Counted from the first letter of the stretch, positions 52,549-62,504 are shown. The stretch is DNA of 64,000 nucleotides from Rhodopirellula islandica (GCF_001027925.1 NZ_LECT01000016.1:62001-126000), one strand, 5' to 3'. The notes: a model not told the origin generated them from the letters alone. Translations and numbers: made by a program.

Positions 52549-53643
52549 TCATTTCTCCGAACGTTTGTCGGACGTGGGCAAGGAAGCGTAGAAGGCTGCC
52601 AAATCGGAACGATCTCGCTCGGACAGCTCGTCTGCGATCGGATGCATCAAACGTGCCGTTTGTGTCCCACCACGTGCTCGCTTCTCAAACAGTTCCAACT
52701 GTCGCTGCAGATACCACTTCGACTGCCCCGACAAACTTGGATAATCATCACGTCGGTTCTCCAAATCCGGTCCGTGGCACTTCTGACAAGAAGGAATTTT
52801 TCGACCGCGATCACCACGCATCGCGAGCTCACGGCCGCGATCAATCGCAGCCTGATCCGGAATCGCTTCGTCAACTCTGGACCGCACATCGGCTGAATTC
52901 ATCTCGTGATAGTGCTTGGACAAAGCTTCAATCTCTTGATCGGTCAGATCATGACACACCGGCATCATCACACCGCTGGTACGTTCGGAGGATCGGAACG
53001 CGATCAACGATTGACGAAGATACGCTTCTCCTTGCCCCGTCAGATGCGGAACCTGCTTGCCCGCTCGACTGCCCCCATCCACGCCATGACAATCAACGCA
53101 AGCTTGAAGGAGAGGCAGTTTCGCAAGTGCAGACAGATCGCTCTCTGATCGTTCCGCATGAAAGCTATCGCGATCCTCCTTCAATGCTTGTCGCAAATAG
53201 GCGACCACCGGCCAGATCTCGTCGCCTCGTGTTGGAACAGGCCAAGCGGGCATGCCAGCGAACTTGATTCCATGTTGGATGATGTAGTGCAGTTCCCTCG
53301 GTTCTTTCTCTAGCAGTGATCGGTCCAGTCTCGGCGGTGTCGGCGTCATCCCCTTGGCAACGGGCGGTTGTTCTTTCCCGGGCAAACCATGACAGAAACG
53401 ACAATTGGTTTGGAAGATCTCGGCCCCCAATCGCACGTCCATCAGTTCACGGTCTTCGGGTGGCTCAGTCCCTCGAGAGTGAAAACTCACCGATCGGTCG
53501 CTTGCGAAATCGAGGAACCAACGTGTGACCTGCCAATGCCCACTGCTCGCTTTCACCGGAACGACACCGCTTATCAAGACAACGCTGCCCAGAAACCCAA
53601 AAACGCAAGCTGCGAACAATGCTCGCTTCCAAGTCAACAACAT
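52549..53643 (-). CDS. Membrane-anchored triheme cytochrome c
   Basis: 364 residues. N-terminal anchor (residues 8-30) and three CxxCH haem sites: C81-C84-H85, C182-C185-H186, C286-C289-H290. Met ligands are plausible in GMPAWPVPTRGDEIW and the MMPV region of the second domain. The last two domains resemble diheme cytochrome c4. Located at the end of the caa3 oxidase operon, it likely delivers electrons to the oxidase from outside the membrane. 42 bp separate it from ctaG. Confidence 0.88.
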   Translation of the reverse strand: MLLTWKRALFAACVFGFLGSVVLISGVVPVKASSGHWQVTRWFLDFASDRSVSFHSRGTEPPEDRELMDVRLGAEIFQTNCRFCHGLPGKEQPPVAKGMTPTPPRLDRSLLEKEPRELHYIIQHGIKFAGMPAWPVPTRGDEIWPVVAYLRQALKEDRDSFHAERSESDLSALAKLPLLQACVDCHGVDGGSRAGKQVPHLTGQGEAYLRQSLIAFRSSERTSGVMMPVCHDLTDQEIEALSKHYHEMNSADVRSRVDEAIPDQAAIDRGRELAMRGDRGRKIPSCQKCHGPDLENRRDDYPSLSGQSKWYLQRQLELFEKRARGGTQTARLMHPIADELSERDRSDLAAFYASLPTSDKRSEK

Positions 53644-53685
53644 GATTCGGCACCGTCACTCTGCTTTGAAAGATGAAACCCAGGA

Positions 53686-54366
53686 TCATTCATGTGATGC
53701 ACTCCCGCAATGCGTTTGGAAAGACGCAACGGAGAGCCGTGCTGAACCATTCTCACCATCGCCGACCAAATCCCTTGTGAGCCAAAGCCCTCCCGCCAAG
53801 AAAGCAATGCCGCCGACCACCAACATCACTGCTCCACCAAGGTGTTGGTCCGTGATCGGATCCAGCCATCCTGAATGATGATGTGAATAGAGCAACCTTG
53901 GTGAGAGCGTCAGCAAGGCACCGAGCAACGTCATGTGCATCGAAGTCAACAGCAAACCAATCACACCCGCTCCACTGCGTGCCGGTGAGCGAGGCAATGA
54001 GCCCCCGAACGCAGAGATCCAAACCCACACGCCGGCAGCCAAGAACATGGATTGCTCGATCACAAATCCGATCAGGGAGTGACGAGCGAAGTGATGCAAG
54101 CCGGGAGCATGCCAAGCCCAAACGATCAACAGTTCGCCCACGGATGCTGGGATCGGTGAGAACAGACCAGGCACCTTCCGAACAGGATCCAACCTTGTCC
54201 CGGCTGCCGCGATCGCCAGCAGCGGCGACGCAACCGCAACCACCGCCATGTGCAACGTCATGTGCGCGGCGAAGGAAACCTGCGCGAGTTCAGGCAACGG
54301 TCCCAACCATGCAAGTCCGAGCACAGCCCAGCCAAAATTCCACATCCACACTTTCATCAGTCGCAA
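53686..54366 (-). CDS. ctaG: caa3-type CtaG, cytochrome c oxidase assembly protein
   Basis: 226 residues with about six to seven membrane helices. The caa3_CtaG pattern is visible: HMTLHMAVVAVASPLLAIA near the N-terminus, VWAWHAPGLHHFARHS and a later TSMHMTLLGALLTLSPRLLY. The conserved His residues would handle copper during CuB insertion. This is the caa3_CtaG family, unrelated to the Cox11-type CtaG. Overlaps the preceding gene by 10 bp. Confidence 0.88.
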   Translation of the reverse strand: MRLMKVWMWNFGWAVLGLAWLGPLPELAQVSFAAHMTLHMAVVAVASPLLAIAAAGTRLDPVRKVPGLFSPIPASVGELLIVWAWHAPGLHHFARHSLIGFVIEQSMFLAAGVWVWISAFGGSLPRSPARSGAGVIGLLLTSMHMTLLGALLTLSPRLLYSHHHSGWLDPITDQHLGGAVMLVVGGIAFLAGGLWLTRDLVGDGENGSARLSVASFQTHCGSASHE

Positions 54367-54770
54367 CTCCCAATCAACACGAACACCAAAGCCGTGAACA
54401 GCGTCGCGACGACACTCAACACTGACAACAAAAAGGCGGTGAATCCGAGGAAGTGAGTTCGATCCGTCGGATCGTCAAAGTCATACGGGACCGGCGGATC
54501 GCCGCGACGAAAGTTGCGGTAGCTCGCCCAACCAACCCATCCAATTGCAGGCAACGCGATCGCGGTGTAGATCGCAACGGAGAACTGCAACGGCCGCAGG
54601 TTGCCTGCCATCATCTTCTCACACCAAATCGCCGCGGTGATGTAACTCGCCAGAAAGTGAATGGCCCAAACCGTCGGCGAAATCGCAATCCACCACAAAC
54701 GCATCCGCATCGGGCGCAGTCGCTCATGCTCATGCAGTGGAACAGCCTGCCGATTCACACGCTCACTCAT
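54357..54770 (-). CDS. Small membrane protein of the oxidase operon
   Basis: Start at ATG 54770 (MSERVNRQAVPLHEHE), whose A is the last base of the ctaDE stop (TGATG overlap). About 137 residues with four hydrophobic segments, including SPTVWAIHFLASYITAAIWC and FLLSVLSVVATLFTALVFVL. No family recognised with certainty; position suggests an accessory oxidase subunit or assembly factor. Confidence 0.75.
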   Translation of the reverse strand: MSERVNRQAVPLHEHERLRPMRMRLWWIAISPTVWAIHFLASYITAAIWCEKMMAGNLRPLQFSVAIYTAIALPAIGWVGWASYRNFRRGDPPVPYDFDDPTDRTHFLGFTAFLLSVLSVVATLFTALVFVLIGSCD

Positions 54771-57271
54771 CAAGCCACCCAAGGAAAGAGTGCCAACACC
54801 GATCCGGTGATCGCAACGGTCAGCAACAAAAAGTGCCACGCCAATGTGACGTTCACGATATCCGCGTCATGCTCGGCATCCATCTTCCCGAAGAGGCGCC
54901 GAGCCATGCAGTAAAGAAGCATCGTGGCACCGAGAATCAAATGAACGAAAGACCAGAGGACCAACACTCCGGTGGTCGAGCTATACACGTGCACCGTTGG
55001 ATCCATCCCGTTGGAATACGGTCCCCAAACAAGCGCCACGCCAGACGCCAGTGCGGCCGCCACCGCCAACGAGCTCGACGCATAAAACCCCAGAATGAAG
55101 TCGTTGTGATTCCAACGCCGCGCCATCACCACCGCGAACCACGCCACTGCCCCCAATCCAACCGAAACGAGGGGCCAAAGCGATCCTGCGCCGACAACAG
55201 GCTCGCCGTTCCAGTGTGCCGGGGGGAAGTCTTCGTGCACGGTCCAATAGAAGAAATACCCAAACACCAGCGAGATGAATGCTGTCATATCGCCCAGCAT
55301 CGTGATGAACATCGCCCACCAACCCACCGCCGCGGGCCCCGACACATAAAGTGGCAACGATTGGCCCAATCCAACCGGCTTGGTTTCTTTTTCAGGGATC
55401 TCTGCCGTCCCCGTCCACATCCAAGTCACGATCGTTGCGAACGAGAGCACGCTGCAACAACCGGCCAGCATCCACCAGTGATAGGTTGAAAAGATGAACA
55501 CTCCACCGGTGAACACTGCCGCCCAAAAAGGCAAAAACGATGGCCCCGGAACACGCAAACACTGGATCAATTCCGCGTCCACCGCACTGGTCACCAACGT
55601 CTCTCGCCGCCCCTCCTCCGCATCGGCCAAGTAGAATTGTCCGGCATCAATCTCGGCCATCAGATTCTCTTGCTCCCACAGCGGGTATCTCGTTTCAATG
55701 ATCGGTATGGAGCGAATACCCCAGGGATGATCAGGCACCTGCCCGCTCCACTCAAGCGTTCCCGCGTTCCAAACATTTCGCGGTACATATGGGTGGTTCC
55801 CCTTGGGGCGAAACACGTCCCAAAGCAGCACCACGAATCCCGCCCCCAACCCAAATGCGCCAATGGATGAGATCAAATTTGGCAATTCAAACCCCATTCC
55901 ACCCGGGAATGTGTGGACCCGGCGAGGCATCCCAGTCAATCCCGCGAGGTGCATCGGAAAGAATGCAACATTGAATCCGATCAACATCAACCAAAACGCG
56001 ATGTTGCCCAGCCTTTCCGAAAGTCGCTTGCCCGTCACGAATGGGTAGTAGTAGTAAAATCCCGCAACGATTGGAAAAATCGTGCCACCGATCAACACGT
56101 AGTGCAGATGCCCAACGATGAAGTAAGTGTCGTGAGCTTGGTAATCAAACGGGGCGATCGCAACCATCACCCCTGTCAACCCGCCGATGATGAACGTCGC
56201 CAACCCGGCCAGCACAAACTTCAAACAGACCTTGCGTTGGACACGGCCCACCAACAACGTCGCGATGAAACAGAAAATCTGCACGCCGGTGGGTATCGCC
56301 ACCGCTTGGGACGCAGCCGAAAAGATGCCAATCGAGATCCCCGGCAATCCGGTCGTGAACATGTGGTGAACCCACAACCCAAAGCTCAAAAACCCGGTTC
56401 CCACCGCTGCCAGTACGATCCACCCATATCCAGCCATCGGCGTACGGGCGAACGTCGGAATGATCATCGCGACCAAGGCAATCGAAGGCAGGAAAACGAT
56501 GTAGACCTCAGGATGTCCGAAGATCCAAAACAGGTGTTGCCAGAGCATCGGGTCGCCACCACGCTCGACATCAAAGAACGGCCAATCCATGGCTCGTTCC
56601 AATTCCATCAACAAATCACCAGCGATCAATGGTGGAAAGGCGAACAGAATCATGACCGCCACGACCAGGATGTACCAAGCGTAAAGCGGAATCAGATTCA
56701 ATCGCATTCCCGGCGGCCGGCACTTCAAAACACCAACAATGAGTTCCACCGCTGCAGCAATGGAAGCAATTTCAATGAACGAAAGCCCCAGCAACCAAAT
56801 GTCGGGCCCAATCCCCTCTTGGTACTCCGTTGTCATCGGTGGATACATGAACCAACCACCGCGGGGGCCAACGCCGAAAAACAGCGAGGCGCACACAAAC
56901 ACGCCACCAATCAAGAAGCACCAGTACCCGTAGGCTGACAACCTTGGGAACGGCAGGTCACGTGAGCCCAACATCTCGGGAAGCAGCATGATCGAGATCG
57001 CTTCCAAGATCGGCACGGCAAACAAGAACATCATGACGCTGCCGTGCATCGTGAAGATCTGATTGTACTGATCAGGTGTCAGCCAATGGTTGTCGGGCAA
57101 CGCCAACTGAACCCGCATGATGAGGGCCAGCACACCGCCAAATAGAAAGAACGCAAACGCAGTGAGCGTGTACCACAGTCCCACTTCGCTGTTGTTGACC
57201 GCCGACCAATAACGCCAACCTTTGGGCGTTTCCCACGCTTTCAACAACCGCTTCGCTCTTGGATCATTCAC
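54770..57271 (-). CDS. ctaD: Cytochrome c oxidase subunit I+III fusion
   Basis: 833 residues. Subunit I part (about 1-560): haem a ligand His in FTMHGSVMMF, the D-channel region SRDLPFPRLS, CuB/Tyr motif WIFGHPEVYIVFLP, HHMFTTGLPG and the haem a3/a ligands in IVGHLHYVLIGG. Subunit III part (about 590-833) has the usual helices, ending LILGATMLLYC and NVTLAWHFLLL. Such I+III fusions are known among caa3-type oxidases. It overlaps the subunit II gene by ATGA, so the core complex is made from one message. Reduces oxygen and pumps protons. Confidence 0.93.
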   Translation of the reverse strand: MNDPRAKRLLKAWETPKGWRYWSAVNNSEVGLWYTLTAFAFFLFGGVLALIMRVQLALPDNHWLTPDQYNQIFTMHGSVMMFLFAVPILEAISIMLLPEMLGSRDLPFPRLSAYGYWCFLIGGVFVCASLFFGVGPRGGWFMYPPMTTEYQEGIGPDIWLLGLSFIEIASIAAAVELIVGVLKCRPPGMRLNLIPLYAWYILVVAVMILFAFPPLIAGDLLMELERAMDWPFFDVERGGDPMLWQHLFWIFGHPEVYIVFLPSIALVAMIIPTFARTPMAGYGWIVLAAVGTGFLSFGLWVHHMFTTGLPGISIGIFSAASQAVAIPTGVQIFCFIATLLVGRVQRKVCLKFVLAGLATFIIGGLTGVMVAIAPFDYQAHDTYFIVGHLHYVLIGGTIFPIVAGFYYYYPFVTGKRLSERLGNIAFWLMLIGFNVAFFPMHLAGLTGMPRRVHTFPGGMGFELPNLISSIGAFGLGAGFVVLLWDVFRPKGNHPYVPRNVWNAGTLEWSGQVPDHPWGIRSIPIIETRYPLWEQENLMAEIDAGQFYLADAEEGRRETLVTSAVDAELIQCLRVPGPSFLPFWAAVFTGGVFIFSTYHWWMLAGCCSVLSFATIVTWMWTGTAEIPEKETKPVGLGQSLPLYVSGPAAVGWWAMFITMLGDMTAFISLVFGYFFYWTVHEDFPPAHWNGEPVVGAGSLWPLVSVGLGAVAWFAVVMARRWNHNDFILGFYASSSLAVAAALASGVALVWGPYSNGMDPTVHVYSSTTGVLVLWSFVHLILGATMLLYCMARRLFGKMDAEHDADIVNVTLAWHFLLLTVAITGSVLALFPWVA

Positions 57272-58200
57272 TTCAATTCCCCCAAGTAGCGAACCAACGA
57301 TTGCAGCTCGGCATCATTCAAGACTTCAAACGTAGGCATCTCCACTCCCGGTTTGATGCGATGAGTTTCGGTGACCCAGCGAGTCAGATTGTCCGGATTG
57401 TTTGGCATCACAGACGCACCGATGCTTCGGCGACTACCAAAGTGCGTCAAGTCGGGACCGACAACTCCGTCAGACGACGTTCCGCGAATCGCATGGCAAG
57501 CGCCACAACCGGACGACTCAAAGACGCGTTGACCTCGTTTCGCCAAGCCTGACATTTCGACCGCGGGCGTTTTTTGTTGGCGTAGCCACTCGTCGTAATC
57601 CTCTCGTGACTCCACCATCACATCAAACGCCATCTGCGTGTGGGCCTCACCGCAGTATTCGGCGCACACACCGCGATAGACACCGATTCGATTGGGCACC
57701 AGCTTCAACCGATTTTCGCGACCAGGAATCATGTCGATCTTGCCGCCCAACGAAGGAATCCAAAACGCATGGATCACGTCGTCGCTCTTCAGCTTAAATT
57801 CGATGGGTTCGTTCACCGGCAAATGAATTTCGTTGGCGGTCTCCACCTTGTTTCCGTCTGTCGTTTGGTAGACAACTCGCCACCACCATCGAACCCCGGT
57901 GACCTCAATCACCTGGCTGCCATCCGGAGCCGGGCGTTGCAGCTCGGGCAACATCGCCAACCCGTACGCCAGGAGCGCCGTCAAAACCAACGTCGGGAAA
58001 ACGGCCCCGCCACCAATGACAAGCATTCGTGTCTTCTTCTGGTCATGCTGACCCGGGAACACAATCGCATAGACTGCTAACCCGACCACGATCAGCCAAA
58101 TCAAACTTCCACCGAACAACATCACCCAAAACAAGTCCGCAATCGAATCGGCACCGACACCGGCGGGATCGAGAGCGGACTGGGAGGCAGCAAAGTTCAT
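57268..58200 (-). CDS. ctaC: Cytochrome c oxidase subunit II with fused cytochrome c (caa3 type)
   Basis: Start at ATG 58200 (MNFAASQSALDPAG), because the longer frame adds 90 unconserved residues. About 310 residues. Two N-terminal membrane helices, then the CuA cupredoxin domain with His144, Cys179, Cys183, His187 and Met190 (CAEYCGEAHTQM) and a C-terminal cytochrome c with C232-C235-H236 (CGACH) and a Met in GVEMPTF. SQSALDPAG is the familiar mature N-terminus of caa3 subunit II; a lipobox is not obvious here. First gene of the operon. Confidence 0.93.
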   Translation of the reverse strand: MNFAASQSALDPAGVGADSIADLFWVMLFGGSLIWLIVVGLAVYAIVFPGQHDQKKTRMLVIGGGAVFPTLVLTALLAYGLAMLPELQRPAPDGSQVIEVTGVRWWWRVVYQTTDGNKVETANEIHLPVNEPIEFKLKSDDVIHAFWIPSLGGKIDMIPGRENRLKLVPNRIGVYRGVCAEYCGEAHTQMAFDVMVESREDYDEWLRQQKTPAVEMSGLAKRGQRVFESSGCGACHAIRGTSSDGVVGPDLTHFGSRRSIGASVMPNNPDNLTRWVTETHRIKPGVEMPTFEVLNDAELQSLVRYLGELK

Positions 58201-58493
58201 AGACGGTGGTCGATAAATGCTCAGTGGGATAGCAATTCGTCCAGTGACCATGCAGCGCATGTTCGGATCGGTGGGACGCCAGATTGCGGTTGTCAGCAGC
58301 AATCGCCATGCCGGACAGGCTCGTGGACTGAACGTGTTCCCCCGGCGATCACCAACGATGTCATGAGCTGAAGATGCGTTGCAGGTACCGTTTGCCGGGG
58401 ACGGCCCAGGGGGTGCTTCCCGCGACAGGTACCGGACACTGAGTTCACGACCGTTCTCAAGCAAGGGCACAACTTTTGCTCGGTGCAGAGCGC

Positions 58494-59012
58494 ATGCTAG
58501 ACAGTCTCGACATCACCCAATTGCAAACCATCGCTACCGCTGGTGGCCTGGGCGCTTTGCTGGGAATCGAACGTGAGTTCGCTCGCAAGCCCGCTGGAAT
58601 CCGGACTCACATTTTCGTTTGCGCGGGATCATCGCTGATGATGCTGCTGGCTCAGGAAGCAGTGAATCACTTCCAATCTCGCGAGCCCGATTCGCTCCTC
58701 AGCGCGGACCCGATTCGTGTCCTTCAAGCGATCGTGGTTGGCATCAGTTTCCTAGGTGCCGGGACGATCGTTCATCAGAAAGGCGAACAGGTCGAAGGAC
58801 TGACAACAGCGGCGAGCATTTTTCTGACGGCTGGCATCGGTGTCGCAACCGCTGTGGAACGAGTGGCACTGGCAACCAGCGTCGCGATCGCGGCCGTGTT
58901 CGTGCTTCTCATTGTGGGATGCATCGAACATCGCATCGCAAAGTGGGTGATTCGAAGGTCCAAAACGAGTTCGGCAAAGAATAGCTCAGAAGAGCCTCAA
59001 GACCGACGCTAA
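58494..59012 (+). CDS. MgtC/SapB family membrane protein
   Basis: About 172 residues from ATG 58494 (MLDSLDITQLQ); 58476 is an in-frame alternative. Family signature GGLGALLGIEREFARKPAGIRTH followed by helices including VVGISFLGAGTIVHQKGEQV, GLTTAASIFLTAGIGVA and a last hydrophobic segment. MgtC-like proteins are linked to magnesium limitation and membrane potential; the C-terminal soluble domain of Salmonella MgtC is absent. Ends in a basic tail. Confidence 0.9.
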   Translation: MLDSLDITQLQTIATAGGLGALLGIEREFARKPAGIRTHIFVCAGSSLMMLLAQEAVNHFQSREPDSLLSADPIRVLQAIVVGISFLGAGTIVHQKGEQVEGLTTAASIFLTAGIGVATAVERVALATSVAIAAVFVLLIVGCIEHRIAKWVIRRSKTSSAKNSSEEPQDRR

Positions 59013-59018
59013 GCAGGT
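59010..59018 (+). repeat. Solitary TAAGCAGGT end
   Basis: TAAGCAGGTCGCC overlaps the stop codon of the MgtC-like gene; the remainder of the dispersed element is absent. Confidence 0.35.
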
Positions 59019-59032
59019 CGCCATCCATTCTC

Positions 59033-59653
59033 TCATCCGTGCGTTGTGCTACGGGCTCGCATACGACGTTGCTGAACCAACCGGTAGAGCCAGATCGCCA
59101 CCATCAAAGCGATCACTCCTGTGCTGACCCAACTGAGCGGACCGGCGAGATCGCCGTAATTCTTACCGAGCCACCAGCCGATCACGGCCAACAGCGAGGT
59201 CCAAGCGACCGTCCCGACGGCGGTGTAAACGGAGAACTTGAAGGGGGGCATCTCTGCAAAGCCAGCGGGAACGCTGATCAACGTTCTCAAACCGGGAACC
59301 AAACGACACAAAAGCACGGCTGCGGCACCCCACTCTCCAAACCAACGATCGACCCGGTCAATGTCGTCACGGCTGATGGTCAGCCAGGCACCATGCTGAT
59401 CCACCCACGCCGCCAAACGTTGTTTTCCGATTCGACGTGCGCCCCAGTACCACGCCCACGCCCCTGCAAAGGATCCAAGGCTACCGGAAATGACAACCGC
59501 GAGAAAAGAAGACTGTCCCTGGCTGACGGAGTACCCCGCCCAAGGCATCACCAACTCAGATGGAATGGGAGGGAACACGTTTTCCAGGAGCATCAACATT
59601 CCGACGCCGAACGCTCCAAACTGCTCCAAGACTGTTTCGATCCACTGATCCAT
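59033..59653 (-). CDS. DedA family membrane protein
   Basis: 206 residues. The DedA pattern is clear: ENVFPPIPSELVMPWAGY near the N-terminus, FAGAWAWYWGARRIG, FGEWGAAAVLLCRLVPGLRTLISVPAGFAEM and a C-terminal helix. DedA proteins are thought to be lipid scramblases or proton-dependent transporters that recycle undecaprenyl or other phospholipids. The last helix ends with a short basic tail. Transcribed alone. Confidence 0.92.
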   Translation of the reverse strand: MDQWIETVLEQFGAFGVGMLMLLENVFPPIPSELVMPWAGYSVSQGQSSFLAVVISGSLGSFAGAWAWYWGARRIGKQRLAAWVDQHGAWLTISRDDIDRVDRWFGEWGAAAVLLCRLVPGLRTLISVPAGFAEMPPFKFSVYTAVGTVAWTSLLAVIGWWLGKNYGDLAGPLSWVSTGVIALMVAIWLYRLVQQRRMRARSTTHG

Positions 59654-59685
59654 GATTGATCAAATCCTCGCAAGTGACGTTTGTG

Positions 59686-60156
59686 TCAAAGGCCAATCTC
59701 TTGACCAGCCGAAAATCGCTCATGCAGCCAACGGCTGGTGGCAACCATCTTCAGCGTGACGCTCAACCGTGAGACGGAGATTGGTTTCTGCAGGAAATAC
59801 ACCCCAACGTACTGCCGTGCTCTCCGAGCGACTGCCTTGCTTGCCAGCGTGCTCGTCACAATCACCGGCATGGTTGCCACTCGCTGATCCTTTGACCTCC
59901 GCATTGCATCGACCAAATCAAAGCCACTCCAATTTGGCATTTCGATGTCGGTGATCACAGCGTTGAAAGCCCGCTTGGACAACCATTCGAATGCTTCGCG
60001 ACCGTCGGAAGCCTGCACGCTTTCAACCTGCAGGTCACTCAAAACTCTTGAGATGATCGTTCGCATCACGGCGACATCGTCCACGACCAAAACATTTCCC
60101 ATGCCAATCGTTGGTAGCGGCAGTTCCTGGGCAACCTTCCAATTCAGTTCAACCAT
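59686..60156 (-). CDS. Single-domain response regulator (CheY-like)
   Basis: 156 residues. Receiver domain with acidic pair Asp26-Asp27, phosphorylation site Asp70 in VITDIEMPNWSG, Thr101 in VIVTST and Lys124 in LQKPISV. No output domain, only an extra C-terminal helix. An ATG at 60102 (MGNVLVVDD) would also give a complete receiver. Overlaps the upstream deaminase gene by 8 bp. No histidine kinase is nearby. Confidence 0.9.
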   Translation of the reverse strand: MVELNWKVAQELPLPTIGMGNVLVVDDVAVMRTIISRVLSDLQVESVQASDGREAFEWLSKRAFNAVITDIEMPNWSGFDLVDAMRRSKDQRVATMPVIVTSTLASKAVARRARQYVGVYFLQKPISVSRLSVTLKMVATSRWLHERFSAGQEIGL

Positions 60157-60646
60157 CGCCCTGATCCTTCCTTCGATGATTGATCAGAAGAGCCGAACAG
60201 TCATACTCCAAGACACCGCCGGTCAGTTCAATGGCCGGCGACAACTGACTTGCGAGATCACTGGCCTTCAATCCCAAGGTGCCGAAGTTGGCCGCCTCGA
60301 TGGTTGCTGCGGACGCTCCATACGCAACTCGTTGGATCCCTGCCAACCCGATTGCAGCCAGACACATCGGGCAGGGCTCGCCGGTTGAAACGATCCATAA
60401 ACCTGACAGGTCCGGCCCCCGAAGCTTTTTGGCAGCCTTCCCGATGGCCAGAATCTCTGCATGGGCTGTCGGATCACAGCGTGTGACCACTTCGTTGTGA
60501 GCAACGGCGATTTGCCTTCCGTCCTCGGTGAAGACGCCAGCACCAAACGGATGCTCGCCGCTGGCCACTCCCTCGATCGTCACCGACACAACAGACTTCA
60601 TCCACTGGCGAAGCATATCGCTGCGAACTGCCGAGGATGAAGACAT
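60149..60646 (-). CDS. Cytidine/guanine deaminase-like zinc enzyme
   Basis: 165 residues. The zinc deaminase signature is complete: His62 and catalytic Glu64 in AHAEILAIG, Cys92 and Cys95 in PCPMCLAAI. The motif order and GGVLEYDCSALL C-terminus fit guanine deaminase/nucleoside deaminase of the GuaD/TadA-like superfamily. A possible shorter start is Met11. Upstream of the response regulator and coupled to it by overlap. Confidence 0.88.
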   Translation of the reverse strand: MSSSSAVRSDMLRQWMKSVVSVTIEGVASGEHPFGAGVFTEDGRQIAVAHNEVVTRCDPTAHAEILAIGKAAKKLRGPDLSGLWIVSTGEPCPMCLAAIGLAGIQRVAYGASAATIEAANFGTLGLKASDLASQLSPAIELTGGVLEYDCSALLINHRRKDQGDG

Positions 60647-60926
60647 GGAATTAGATCAATAAGAAAGGATGAAAGTTTGAAATCAAGGCGACGCAAGTGT
60701 CGTGCCGCGATCGACCGCCAGCTGCATACCGCTCGTGGACCCGGCGTTTTCCGCGGCGAAGCGTCCGGCGATGAAAATCAAACCTGATCCTCCCTCACAG
60801 GAGAACTTCAACTGAACAAATCATCACAATCAGCGGGACACATGATCGCGTTCAAACGAACGCGACAACGCTTGCGGATGTGAAATGATCTGCAATCGAC
60901 CGCGTCGCACGAAAGGGAACCAAACA

Positions 60927-61109
60927 CTACTTCCTGGGATCGTTCGCCGGCAAAGGCTCGTGCTTGGTCGGAGTGATCCCGCCCGGATGTTCGACGTAGA
61001 TCTTCTCGCCGCATCGAGGGCAAGCCGGAACGCGATCATCCACCTGCTTCCCGCACCCGGGGCAAGGCGTGTGATTCAGAGGGGCGGTGTCTTGTTGAGT
61101 GTCGTTCAT
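60927..61109 (-). CDS. Small double-CxxC zinc-ribbon protein
   Basis: 60 residues from ATG 61109 (MNDTQQDTAPLN). Two knuckles, CPGCG and CPRCG, 13 residues apart, then a Pro-rich tail with HPGGITPTKHEP. Zinc-ribbon by pattern; function unknown. Confidence 0.6.
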   Translation of the reverse strand: MNDTQQDTAPLNHTPCPGCGKQVDDRVPACPRCGEKIYVEHPGGITPTKHEPLPANDPRK

Positions 61110-61402
61110 GACCATTGTCCGTGAGTGAAAGAATGCTGTGGGATCAATTCAGCCAAAACCCAGGCTGAACTGCCGCAGCGAAAGACGGCCGCGAAGGCAT
61201 GCAATGAACCGTTTGCGTCCGCCTCTTCATCATCCGCAAGCGGCGAGCCAATCGTAACGGCATCACCTTTGGCCCGGCGTTTGCTTCCAAGTTTCTAGCA
61301 GTCTGATCTTCGCAGTCTGAATCGTTTCCTGTGCTTCGCTCGGACTCAGCCCGCGACGTTCGAAACCGAAGCACGCCTCCCCGAGAGCAGCCTGAACTTC
61401 TC

Positions 61403-61621
61403 ATGAGCCAAAAATTCCAAGTCAACCAATACGTCACGTGGAACTATGGCAGCGGAACCGCCAAGGGACAGATCAAAGAGTCCCACAAAGAGAAGGTGAC
61501 GAAGACCATCAAGGGCAATGAGGTCACACGAAACGCCAGCGACGAAACACCTGCCTATTTCATCGAACAGGAAGACGGCGACCATGTTTTGAAAAGCGAA
61601 ACCGAGCTGGAGGACGCCTGA
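61403..61621 (+). CDS. DUF2945 (hypervirulence-associated TUDOR-like) protein
   Basis: 72 residues from ATG 61403 (MSQKFQVNQYVTWNYG); the longer frame to 61331 is unsupported. DUF2945 hallmarks: VTWNYGSGTAKGQIKE, ASDETPAYFIEQEDGDHVLKSETELE. The family adopts a small TUDOR/SH3-like barrel, role unknown, and often accompanies stress genes. Next is an SDR gene. Confidence 0.88.
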   Translation: MSQKFQVNQYVTWNYGSGTAKGQIKESHKEKVTKTIKGNEVTRNASDETPAYFIEQEDGDHVLKSETELEDA

Positions 61622-61697
61622 GCAACTCGGGTCTCCTAACGCAACGCAACATCCAGCGGCAAGAGTCCGCTACCAAAGATCCTCATCACAGAGTCCC

Positions 61698-62504
61698 ATG
61701 AATCGCAAAGCAATCATCACCGGCGGCAGCACAGGCATTGGCCGCGCGACCGCTGTCGCCCTGGCTCAATCGGGGCATGACGTTGCAATCACCTACGCTC
61801 ACAGCGAAGAAGACGCCCAGCGCACTGCCAAAATGGTGCAAGCAACAGGACGTTCGTGCGTGATCAAGCACTTGGATTTGACACATCCCGAAACCGCGAA
61901 TCCAGTGGTTGATGAGATGGCCGACGAACTGGGTGGTTTGGACGTGTTCGTTAACAATGCCGGCATGATGGTCAACCAGACCATGCCAGATCTGGACGTT
62001 GCGACAGCACAGCGAATCTTCAACGTCAACACGATCGGTGCAACCTTGGCGATCCAGCGGGCCGTGCACCACATGTTGCCCGGTGGTTTGGACGGCGCCC
62101 CCAAAAGGACGCCTGGACGAATCATCGTCGTCACCAGCGTTCACGAAGCGATCGCCAGTCCAGTCGATACGCTGTACACCATGACCAAGCACGCTCTTGG
62201 CGGCCTGGTGAAATGTTTGGCATTGGATCTGACACCGCTCAACATCACGGTGAACTCCGTTGCCCCCGGTGAAATCGCGACACCAATGAACGACATGGAT
62301 GCCGACGAGGCAAACAGCTCGCCGCGTGAGGCAATTCCCGTCCGCCGAGTCGGTCATCCCGATGAAGTCGCGGCCGTCATCAACTTCTTGGCTGGCGAGC
62401 AAGCGGGATTCATCACCGGAGCACGCTGGCCGATCGACGGAGGCTTCGAAGCCGCCGCACCACTCGCTGCCACCGCTTTTCGCGAAGACTACTTGGCTCC
62501 CTAG
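61698..62504 (+). CDS. SDR family oxidoreductase
   Basis: 268 residues. Cofactor motif AIITGGSTGIGRATAVALA, NNAGMMV, catalytic Tyr and Lys in TLYTMTKHALGGL and the PG motif in VAPGEIATPM, ending with a conserved GARWPIDGGFEAA. Classical SDR, probably NAD(P)-dependent; substrate unknown. Different subfamily from the SDR at 50882. Confidence 0.9.
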   Translation: MNRKAIITGGSTGIGRATAVALAQSGHDVAITYAHSEEDAQRTAKMVQATGRSCVIKHLDLTHPETANPVVDEMADELGGLDVFVNNAGMMVNQTMPDLDVATAQRIFNVNTIGATLAIQRAVHHMLPGGLDGAPKRTPGRIIVVTSVHEAIASPVDTLYTMTKHALGGLVKCLALDLTPLNITVNSVAPGEIATPMNDMDADEANSSPREAIPVRRVGHPDEVAAVINFLAGEQAGFITGARWPIDGGFEAAAPLAATAFREDYLAP